A stretch of DNA of 7,507 nucleotides from an uncultured Clostridia bacterium (GTDB lineage Bacteria; Bacillota; Clostridia; Peptostreptococcales; Anaerovoracaceae), in NCBI GenBank assembly GCA_946541285.1, contig CAMNJG010000067.1:1-7507 (forward strand), in the 5' to 3' direction. The translations under genes were made by a program, and so were the position numbers. The notes under the pieces were generated by a model that made no database searches, was not told the DNA's origin, and saw only the letters and a program-made list of their open reading frames with translations. Shown here piece after piece: positions 1 through 5,885 of the stretch (position 1 is its first letter; the number at the start of each line of letters is the position of its first letter).

Positions 1-65
1 GTCTCTATAATAACAATTGTTGTCAGCCAGTTAAACAAACCGGTTGATGATCTGTAGAAAGGCGT

Positions 66-140
<75 letters not shown>

Positions 141-153
141 TTTTTTCGATTTC

Positions 154-242
154 GCCGGGATGGCGGAATTGGCAGACGCCCGGGACTTAAAATCCCGTGG
201 GTAGTAATACCCGTACCGGTTCGACCCCGGTTCCCGGCACCA
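154..242 (+). tRNA. tRNA-Leu (anticodon UAA)
   Basis: This is a class II tRNA with a long variable arm. The acceptor stem GCCGGGA (154-160) pairs with TCCCGGC (232-238), followed by A239 and CCA (240-242). The anticodon stem CGGGA (181-185) pairs with TCCCG (193-197) around loop CTTAAAA, with TAA at 188-190. The variable arm is a GGGTAGTAATACCC hairpin. It decodes UUA and UUG leucine codons. It lies 13 nt after tRNA-Asn. Confidence 0.97.
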
Positions 243-267
243 GTATTGGTCACAATTTCACAGACGT

Positions 268-343
<76 letters not shown>

Positions 344-348
344 CTTTT

Positions 349-384
349 AAACCGTTGAAATCACAGGGTTTCAGCGGTTTTTTC
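349..384 (+). terminator. Intrinsic terminator of the tRNA cluster
   Basis: AACCGTTGAAA (350-360) pairs with TTTCAGCGGTT (369-379) with a single G-U pair and an 8-nt loop. A T run (378-383) follows, then more T-rich sequence. The hairpin begins six bases after the CCA of tRNA-fMet, as expected for the end of a tRNA operon. Confidence 0.9.
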
Positions 385-537
385 TTTTTCTCTCAAACTT
401 TATCAGAATCCCATTTCATCCTGCAGGTGGATAATATTCTACTATATTATTTTGCAGTTTTGCAAATTTCGACAGCTTCCTGACTACGCGACCCATGCAG
501 CGGGAATCTTCCTCTTACGGATCACAGCCTGCAGATA
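385..537. other. Intergenic stretch, no gene seen
   Basis: This is the left half of the 325-base gap between the tRNA terminator and the phosphatase gene. It is AT-rich in its first part (around 430-455) and carries no ORF with a ribosome binding site and no convincing hairpin. A short reading frame across tRNA-fMet and the terminator is a translation artefact. The right half of the gap holds the phosphatase promoter and leader. Confidence 0.6.
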
Positions 538-566
538 TTGAAAATCAGGCGTTTTTGGGGTATACT
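538..566 (+). promoter_or_regulatory. Sigma-70-type promoter of the phosphatase gene
   Basis: The -35 box TTGAAA (538-543) and -10 box TATACT (561-566) each match consensus at five of six bases and are separated by exactly 17 nt. Transcription would start near 573, giving an untranslated leader of about 95 nt before the preferred start codon. No riboswitch-like fold was recognised in that leader. Confidence 0.7.
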
Positions 567-668
567 TCTGACAATGCTTCATAGAGGGCCGGGAGCGGCA
601 GTGAATCCAGAAAGATTGACTGATTTTGAAACACACCGGTAAAAGGAGTGATTAAGGAGATGAGAAGA

Positions 669-2039
669 ATGAAGAAAAGCATACTGACGATGATACTGGC
701 TCTGGTCACGCTGACATTTGTGATGACCGGATGCGGCAATCATGCAAATCCCGGATCAGCAGGGGAGAGTTCCGCAGCAGAACCGGCAGCGCAGGCTGCT
801 TCGTGTCCTCTTTCCTTTGAGGGCTATACGCTGGACCAGGTTACCGTGCTGAGCCGTCATAATATCCGTTCGCCGCTGAGCGGCAGTGGATCCCAGCTGG
901 ATTCCCTGACGCCCCACGAATGGTTCCACTGGTCATCGGAAGCCAGCCAGCTGTCGGTCAGGGGTGGAACCCTGGAGACCATGATCGGCCAGTATTTCCG
1001 GAAATGGATGGAAACAGAAGGCCTGTTCCCTTCAAACTATATCCCGGAGGAAGGGGCTGTGCGCGTCTATGCCAATTCCAAGCAGCGGACTCTGGCGACA
1101 GCGGAATTTTTCTCCGCCGGGCTGCTTCCGGTAGCAGACATGGATATCGAATCCCATATGGACTTTGACCAGATGGATCCGGTATTTACACCACAGCTGA
1201 CGTTTTGCTCTGATGCTTATGTTACTGACGCGAAAGCGCAGATCATGGAACAGTTTTCCGGAAAGATCCATGACCTGGCAGATAATTACAAACTCCTCAT
1301 GGAAGTAACGGATATGAAGGATTCTCCGGCATGGAAAGACGGGAGTGTCTCAGAACTGAATACAGAGGATACCGAAATCATTCTGGAAAATAACGCGGAG
1401 CCGGGCATGAGCGGTTCGCTGAAAACGGCCTGTTCTGTCAGTGATGCTCTGGTTCTGCAGTACTATGAGGAACCGGATCCGGGAAAAGCAGCATTCGGCC
1501 ATAAGCTGAGCGGGGAAGAATGGGACGCCATCAGCGAGATCAAAGATGTGTACGGAGACGTTCTTTTTACAGCGCCTCTGGTGGCTGCCAATGCCGCGCA
1601 TCCGCTGCTTCAGGAGATACAGAGTGAGCTGACCACAGACGGGCGTCGTTTTACATTCCTTTGCGGTCACGATTCCAATATCGGGAGTGTCCTGGCTTCC
1701 CTGGGCGTGGAGGAATATCAGTTGCCGGATACCATTGAGAAAAAGACGCCGATCGGCTGTAAACTGGTTTTCAGCCGGTGGCATGACGGGCAGGGACAGT
1801 CGTTCTTTTCCGTGGATCTGATTTATCAGACGACCGACCAGCTCCGTAATCTTACACTGCTGGATATGGAACATCCACCTGCGGTATATCCGCTCTCTTT
1901 CTCCGGCCTGGAGAAAAACGGAGACGGGCTGTACGCAGCCCAGGATGTACTGAACCGTCTGCAGCAGGCGATTGAAGAGTATGACCGGATGGTGGAGACC
2001 TATGGAAACGACGCCTCAGTGGAGGATGCAGCTGCGTAG
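669..2039 (+). CDS. agp: Lipoprotein histidine acid phosphatase, glucose-1-phosphatase (Agp)-like
   Basis: This is a branch-2 histidine phosphatase that hydrolyses phosphomonoesters through a phospho-histidine intermediate outside the membrane. In the 456-residue product, the catalytic RHNIRSP motif starts at R63 with nucleophile H64. A second active-site arginine lies in YANSKQRT (R140), and the proton-donor HD pair is H334-D335 in GHDSN. RHNxRxP rather than RHGxRxP, HDSN, TPIG (360-363) and RWHD (370-373) match E. coli Agp as I recall it, which points to sugar phosphates more than phytate. Residues 1-21 form a signal peptide (KK, then a hydrophobic run) ending in M-T-G-C, a plausible lipobox with lipidated C22. 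In-frame starts also exist at GTG 648 and ATG 660. ATG 669 is preferred because AAGGAGA (654-660) sits 8 nt upstream and the signal peptide begins there. It appears monocistronic. Substrate is inferred; phytase or another sugar phosphatase is possible. Confidence 0.9.
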   Translation: MKKSILTMILALVTLTFVMTGCGNHANPGSAGESSAAEPAAQAASCPLSFEGYTLDQVTVLSRHNIRSPLSGSGSQLDSLTPHEWFHWSSEASQLSVRGGTLETMIGQYFRKWMETEGLFPSNYIPEEGAVRVYANSKQRTLATAEFFSAGLLPVADMDIESHMDFDQMDPVFTPQLTFCSDAYVTDAKAQIMEQFSGKIHDLADNYKLLMEVTDMKDSPAWKDGSVSELNTEDTEIILENNAEPGMSGSLKTACSVSDALVLQYYEEPDPGKAAFGHKLSGEEWDAISEIKDVYGDVLFTAPLVAANAAHPLLQEIQSELTTDGRRFTFLCGHDSNIGSVLASLGVEEYQLPDTIEKKTPIGCKLVFSRWHDGQGQSFFSVDLIYQTTDQLRNLTLLDMEHPPAVYPLSFSGLEKNGDGLYAAQDVLNRLQQAIEEYDRMVETYGNDASVEDAAA

Positions 2040-2207
2040 GATCTTCTATGTTTTCGCATGTATTTCGTTTATCAATTCAGTGAGAAATTTTGTATCTGGC
2101 ATGATGTTACGAGGAATTTTTTCAAAAACGTTGTGTGTTTTAGAAAAGCTGTTCCCAGAACTGTGACACTGTGCCAGGAAACTTTTCACGAAACAGGAAC
2201 ACGGAGT
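2040..2207. other. Convergent intergenic gap
   Basis: This gap lies between the phosphatase stop and the stop of the minus-strand small gene. It is AT-rich, with a T run at about 2116-2121, but I could not pair a convincing stem next to it. No ORF with a ribosome binding site is visible. Any terminator for either gene here is weak or not recognisable by eye. Confidence 0.5.
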
Positions 2208-2471
2208 TTATTCCTCAACCGGGATCCCTTTGGAACTAAAAGAATGTTTCAATTCCGTGAGTACCGCTTCCGGCGTCATCCGCTGCGACGTATGGCAGAC
2301 CAGGATCAGATTCGTGTTGCTGTATTTCGTCCAGCTTTTCATATCCGGAATATCTTTGGTCCACATATGGCCGGTAGTCTTATCGCACCAGATCTGCGTC
2401 GATCCCGTACCTTCCGGCCAGTCTGTTGTCAGGGACGCGACTTTTTCGATCTGCAGTTTGTTCACTTTCAT
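2208..2471 (-). CDS. Small protein of unknown function (87 residues)
   Basis: I do not recognise this family. The gene is likely real. The minus strand carries a good AAAGGAG ribosome binding site about 7 nt before the ATG, and a promoter-like pair lies a short distance upstream (2531-2559). Overlapping plus-strand frames lack such signals. The product is soluble, with no signal peptide or membrane segment. It has four tryptophans (W18, W28, W37, W47) and two cysteines (C29, C59). The C-terminal half contains a likely beta strand (NLILVCH, 54-60) and a likely helix starting at T66 (TPEAVLTELKHSF). That arrangement suggests one small alpha/beta domain. It is convergent with the phosphatase and divergent from the nicotinamidase operon, so it is its own transcription unit. 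A function cannot be given. Confidence 0.7.
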   Translation of the reverse strand: MKVNKLQIEKVASLTTDWPEGTGSTQIWCDKTTGHMWTKDIPDMKSWTKYSNTNLILVCHTSQRMTPEAVLTELKHSFSSKGIPVEE

Positions 2472-2530
2472 GGCTTTCTCCTTTTTTTATAATGATCGGT
2501 TCCGGCAGTCCGCCGTCGTCAGATAAGAAC

Positions 2531-2559
2531 ATCATACAATCGTCCCCGCCATCAATCAA
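2531..2559 (-). promoter_or_regulatory. Promoter of the 87-residue gene
   Basis: Read on the minus strand, TTGATT (2554-2559) and TATGAT (2531-2536) form a -35/-10 pair with a 17-nt spacer. Transcription would begin near 2524, about 50 nt before the start codon. It is one of two divergent promoters in the 191-bp gap. A TATAA sequence nearer the gene overlaps the ribosome binding site region and is a less likely -10 box. Confidence 0.55.
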
Positions 2560-2610
2560 GTATCAGTTCCCCGGTTTCATCCCGGATACGGAAAAGAAAC
2601 CAGAATGATC

Positions 2611-2639
2611 TTTACGACAACAGGGGATTCCGGTAAAAT
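2611..2639 (+). promoter_or_regulatory. Promoter of the nicotinamidase/SLH hydrolase operon
   Basis: TTTACG (2611-2616) and TAAAAT (2634-2639) are spaced by 17 nt. Initiation near 2646 would give a leader of only about 17 nt, so the ribosome binding site GGAGGA (2651-2656) would lie almost at the 5' end. The boxes are moderate matches, and the short leader makes this less certain than the phosphatase promoter. Confidence 0.45.
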
Positions 2640-2662
2640 AATTCGAAAACGGAGGAAAGCCT

Positions 2663-3199
2663 ATGAGAAAACTACTGATTGTCATCGATATGCAGAATGA
2701 CTTTATCGACGGGGCACTGGGTTCCGCGGAAGCCGTCTCCATTGTGGGCGCGGTCAGGGAAAAAATCCTGACCTATCCGGAGGAAAACCGGATCGCCACC
2801 ATGGATACCCATGAAGAAAATTATATGGAGACCCAGGAAGGCCGCAATCTTCCGGTGCCGCACTGTATCCGCGGGACAGATGGCTGGCAGCTGCGTCCGG
2901 AGATCGCGGAGCTTCTGAAGGGTGCCAGAATCTATGAGAAGCCGACTTTCGGCAGCATGGAACTGGCCGGCGATCTGAAAGCCCTGTCGGAGCGGGAGGA
3001 GATCGAACTGGAACTGGCCGGCCTCTGTACAGATATCTGTGTGGTTTCCAATGCCCTGCTGCTGAAGGCGGCGATGCCGGAAGTGAAAATTTCCCTGGAT
3101 GCCTCCTGCTGCGCAGGCGTGACACCGGAATCCCACCGGGCAGCCCTGGAAACCATGCGTTCCTGTCAGATTGAGATTAAGGAAGGAAAAAGTTTATGA
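2663..3199 (+). CDS. Isochorismatase-family cysteine hydrolase, probable nicotinamidase
   Basis: This is a cytosolic alpha/beta hydrolase likely to deamidate nicotinamide to nicotinate for NAD salvage. The family triad is complete: D9 in VIDMQNDF, K93 in YEKPTFGS and nucleophile C126 in GLCTDICV. A metal site typical of nicotinamidases is also visible: D48 and H50 in MDTHEENY and H67 in PVPHCIRGTDGW. Isochorismatases generally lack this D-x-H...H arrangement, so nicotinamidase/pyrazinamidase (PncA-like) is the best reading. At 178 residues it is near the usual length. The start is supported by GGAGGA at 2651-2656, 6 nt upstream. Its stop overlaps the start of the next gene in ATGA (3196-3199), so the two are translationally coupled. 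That partner is a wall hydrolase with no evident link to NAD. Substrate is inferred from motifs only. Confidence 0.88.
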   Translation: MRKLLIVIDMQNDFIDGALGSAEAVSIVGAVREKILTYPEENRIATMDTHEENYMETQEGRNLPVPHCIRGTDGWQLRPEIAELLKGARIYEKPTFGSMELAGDLKALSEREEIELELAGLCTDICVVSNALLLKAAMPEVKISLDASCCAGVTPESHRAALETMRSCQIEIKEGKSL

Positions 3200-5154
3200 A
3201 GACCACAATACGAAAATGCTGTACCCTGCTGCTCTGTCTGTCTCTGATGATGGCACTGGGCGCGACAGCGTACGGTACGTATTTGCCGGGAGTGACGGCA
3301 GAGATGTCCAGTCCGGCTTACTGGTCGGAAAAACAGGATGGAGCCGATGAAGTCCTGATGAGCATGGATGAAATCGCGGCCCAGAACGCGCGCAACATCG
3401 CGGCTTCCGGGACAGAGATGCATGACCTGAAAAACCAGCCGGAGACGTTTGACGGGATCGCCCAGCGGGAGAACCTGGCCCGGAGCGGCCAGAGTGACGC
3501 GGAGTATTATCTTGGCTGGACCTATGACCGTCAGGGAAACAAAGTGGACGAATCGTTCTATGAAAAAATGATCCAGAACATGCAGGATCCGGATGCTTCA
3601 GAGGAGCAGCCCGTAAAGTACGCGGTCGCGGTGAATCGTACCACGCTCCATAGCTTCCCGTCCAATGAGCCGATCCTGGATGATCCGGCGGATCCGGATT
3701 TTGACTACCAGCATCAGACCGGCGTCCGTGTCAATGAACCACTGGTGATCTTTGGACGGAGCGCGGATGGCGCGTTTTATCTGGTACGTTCCGTCTGCTG
3801 CCCGGGATGGGTACCGGCGGAGGATATCGCGATCTGTAAAGATAAGGAAGAATGGTTGCAGGCATGGGATTTCGCTCCGGAAAATACACTGGTCGTCTGG
3901 GGCGCGTATACGACAGCCTCGTCCAATTTCGCTCCTCAGATCTCCCGTCGCCTGCTGACACAGGGGACTGTGCTGGAGTGTGTGGAACTGGAGGACCGCA
4001 ACGAGCTGGTCAATAACCGTGCCGCGTATAACAGTTATGTAGTCTGGATGCCGGTAAGAAATGAAGATGGCAGTTACGCCAGGAGTCTGTGCCTGATTGC
4101 CGAGAGCGCGCAGGTTTCCAGAGGATATCTGCCCCTGACGAAAACCAGTCTCGCCCGTGTCGCGTTCTCACTGCTTGGCGATATGTACGGCTGGGGCGGG
4201 ATGCTGATGGCGGATGACTGCTCCGGATATATCCGCAATGTTTACAAATGCTTTGGCCTGGAACTGGCGCGGAACACCGGCTGGCAGGCGGCTATGCCAG
4301 TATATTATCAGGATCTGACAGGGATGTCCGTAGAGAAAAAGACAGCGGTGATCCGGAAACTTCCTCTGGGCGCCACCCTGTTTATGAAAGGCCATGAGAT
4401 GATGTATCTGGGCTGTGTGGACGACAAACTGTATGTCGTCAATTCTTCCAGCAGCATTATGAATCCGGATGTGGACGGGAAACGTCAGCGCAGCCGGACG
4501 GTCATGATCAACACGCTGGATGTCAAACGGACCAATGGCAATACCTGGCTGGCGGATCTGACAGGCGCGAATGTTCCGTACTGCCCTGCGGACGGACAGC
4601 CGGTAAAGCTGCCGGAAATGCAGGATGTCTCCGCGGATTCGTGGTATTATGACGCGGTGCAGTGGGCTTTACTGAACGATGTGACCGGCGGTACCGCCGA
4701 GGATACGTTCTCTCCTGACCAGAACTGTACCCGCGCGCAGATGGTGACCTTCCTCTGGAGAGCCAGTGGGATGCCGGAACCGTCTGCAGCAGAGAATCCG
4801 TTTACGGATGTAACGGAAAAGGATTACTGTTATAAAGCGGTTCAGTGGGCCGTGGAAAAGCAGATCACCAGCGGCACCTCGGAAACAACCTTCAGCCCGG
4901 AGGATTTCTGTACAAGAGGGCAGTCTGTCACCTTCCTGCACCGTTTCGGACAGATGCCGGTTCCGGAGGCACTTCCAAATCCGTTCAGGGATGTCGCGGA
5001 GGACGCGTACTACTATAACGCTGTCCAGTGGGCAGTGCAGGCGGACATTACAAACGGGACCTCGGAGGATACGTTCTCTCCTGAGGAACACTGTACCCGC
5101 GCGCAGATTGTCACGCTTCTGTACCGCAATCAGAATCAGAACCAGATATCGTAA
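3196..5154 (+). CDS. Secreted SH3 / NlpC-P60 peptidoglycan hydrolase with three SLH repeats
   Basis: This 652-residue secreted wall enzyme has a signal peptide at about 1-27. An N-terminal region (about 38-80, PAYWSEKQ...DEVLMS) resembles the NlpC/P60 stabilising domain. A bacterial SH3 domain follows at about 140-215, containing VIFGRS and PGWVPAEDIA, and a probable second SH3-like segment at about 230-305. The NlpC/P60 peptidase spans about 315-460. Its predicted catalytic residues are C342 (DDCSG, after YGWGG), H400 (KGHEMMYLG) and N416 as the third polar residue. This three-part order recalls YkfC-type gamma-D-glutamyl-diamino-acid endopeptidases, which cut peptide stems of peptidoglycan. 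Three SLH repeats (about 475-525, 535-585, 596-645), each ending in a C-T-R-[AG]-Q motif, should dock the enzyme on secondary wall polymer. The ribosome binding site lies inside the end of the upstream gene (AAGGAAGG, from about 3180), and the start overlaps its stop. Exact bond specificity is inferred. Confidence 0.92.
   Translation: MKTTIRKCCTLLLCLSLMMALGATAYGTYLPGVTAEMSSPAYWSEKQDGADEVLMSMDEIAAQNARNIAASGTEMHDLKNQPETFDGIAQRENLARSGQSDAEYYLGWTYDRQGNKVDESFYEKMIQNMQDPDASEEQPVKYAVAVNRTTLHSFPSNEPILDDPADPDFDYQHQTGVRVNEPLVIFGRSADGAFYLVRSVCCPGWVPAEDIAICKDKEEWLQAWDFAPENTLVVWGAYTTASSNFAPQISRRLLTQGTVLECVELEDRNELVNNRAAYNSYVVWMPVRNEDGSYARSLCLIAESAQVSRGYLPLTKTSLARVAFSLLGDMYGWGGMLMADDCSGYIRNVYKCFGLELARNTGWQAAMPVYYQDLTGMSVEKKTAVIRKLPLGATLFMKGHEMMYLGCVDDKLYVVNSSSSIMNPDVDGKRQRSRTVMINTLDVKRTNGNTWLADLTGANVPYCPADGQPVKLPEMQDVSADSWYYDAVQWALLNDVTGGTAEDTFSPDQNCTRAQMVTFLWRASGMPEPSAAENPFTDVTEKDYCYKAVQWAVEKQITSGTSETTFSPEDFCTRGQSVTFLHRFGQMPVPEALPNPFRDVAEDAYYYNAVQWAVQADITNGTSEDTFSPEEHCTRAQIVTLLYRNQNQNQIS
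4624..5133 (+). repeat. Three tandem SLH-coding repeats
   Basis: The three SLH units have a period of about 61 codons. At DNA level units 1 and 3 share identical blocks at the same 366-nt offset: 20 bases at 4699-4718 and 5065-5084, and the segment encoding CTRAQ at about 4724-4742 and 5090-5108. The middle unit has diverged in nucleotides although its protein motif is kept. Such blocks could recombine and change the repeat number. Confidence 0.75.
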
Positions 5155-5174
5155 AAGCATCATTCCAGGCATTA

Positions 5175-5210
5175 ATCATAGTCGGGTTTTTCATGAGTTC
5201 CGATTATGAT
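5175..5210. repeat. Intergenic inverted repeat, 11-bp arms
   Basis: ATCATAGTCGG (5175-5185) is complementary to CCGATTATGAT (5200-5210) with one G-U pair and a 14-nt loop that includes TTTTT. It lies 20 nt after the SLH hydrolase stop and about 50 nt before the next start. No T run follows on either strand, so it is not a standard intrinsic terminator. It may be an operator, an mRNA-stabilising hairpin or a degenerate terminator. Confidence 0.55.
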
Positions 5211-5263
5211 CATGCCACACAGCGGAGCTGGAAAGATCCGAATTGAACAATGGAGGTATGTAC

Positions 5264-5659
5264 ATGAGTAAAGTGAATGATTTTCTGACCGAAGCCGGTA
5301 TTTTTTTCCTGGCGACTGTTGACGGCGATCAGCCAAAGATCCGTCCTCTGGGGGCGCACCTGGAGATGGACGGAAAGATTCTTTTCGGGGTCGGCGATTT
5401 TAAAGAAGTCTACCGGCAGCTGCAGGCCAATCCGAAGACAGAGATTGTCGCCTGCAAACCGGACGGCCACTGGCTCCGCTATACCGGCACCGTCGTATTT
5501 GAGACAGACCCGAAATACGCGGAAGCCAATCTGGAAGCGATGCCTCATCTGAGAAACATCTACAATGAAGAGACCGGCAATAAACTGATGATGTTCCATC
5601 TGGAAGACGCGACAGCGGTGGATATCCCGATGATGGGAGAGGGCGAAAACCTGCTCTGA
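5264..5659 (+). CDS. Pyridoxamine 5'-phosphate oxidase-family FMN-binding protein
   Basis: This is a 131-residue split-barrel flavin-binding protein. It begins with a short helix (VNDFLTEAG), then the family strand pair FFLATVDGDQPKIRPLG, LEMDGKILFGVGDFKEVYRQL and NPKTEIVAC. The segment HWLRYTGTVVFETD is the usual barrel core and dimer contact. The order and length fit the short general-stress/NimA-like members, not true PdxH, which is longer and has a conserved PLP-binding C terminus. The likely role is FMN- or flavin-linked reduction of a small molecule; the substrate is unknown. ATG 5264 is chosen because TGGAGGT (5251-5257) lies 6 nt upstream. The in-frame TTG 5243 and ATG 5258 lie before or too close to that site. 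No strong promoter was seen in the preceding gap, so it may be partly read from the upstream operon. Confidence 0.87.
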   Translation: MSKVNDFLTEAGIFFLATVDGDQPKIRPLGAHLEMDGKILFGVGDFKEVYRQLQANPKTEIVACKPDGHWLRYTGTVVFETDPKYAEANLEAMPHLRNIYNEETGNKLMMFHLEDATAVDIPMMGEGENLL

Positions 5660-5790
5660 TACGCGGCGGGATTCCCGGCATCCACTCGTCCGGAAAAAAG
5701 AGGGAGAAAGGAAGCGCGGATCGATTCCACTGTTTATGGTCATTCTCTGAAAAAGTGAATCTTTTGATAAAATCAGCGTTTCCATTAAGA

Positions 5791-5838
5791 AAAAGGGGAC
5801 TGACAGCATCCGGAAAACCGATGCTGTCAGTCCCTTTT
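5791..5838. terminator. Bidirectional intrinsic terminator between convergent genes
   Basis: A perfect 15-bp stem forms between GGGACTGACAGCATC (5796-5810) and GATGCTGTCAGTCCC (5820-5834) around a 9-nt loop. It is extended by a G-T pair and A/T pairs (5791-5795 with 5835-5838). The plus strand continues in TTTT and the minus strand in CCCCTTTTTC, so it can end both the plus-strand flavoprotein transcript and the minus-strand lyase transcript. It is 48 nt past the lyase stop and about 130 nt past the flavoprotein stop. Confidence 0.9.
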
Positions 5839-5885
5839 CAGTTATCATTTTAATGTGATTCGGACAGTTTTGAAACCACAGAAGT

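Noticed and set aside
12..21. AACAATTGTT palindrome near the left edge
   Set aside because: A 10-bp AT-rich palindrome is common by chance, and the upstream context is cut off, so no regulatory role can be supported.
1350..1874. Minus-strand frame of 174 codons inside the phosphatase gene
   Set aside because: It is a shadow of the conserved phosphatase reading frame.
2058..2526. Plus-strand frames overlapping the 87-residue minus-strand gene
   Set aside because: They lack a good ribosome binding site, give arginine- and phenylalanine-rich translations without domains, and are antisense to a gene with its own promoter and ribosome binding site.
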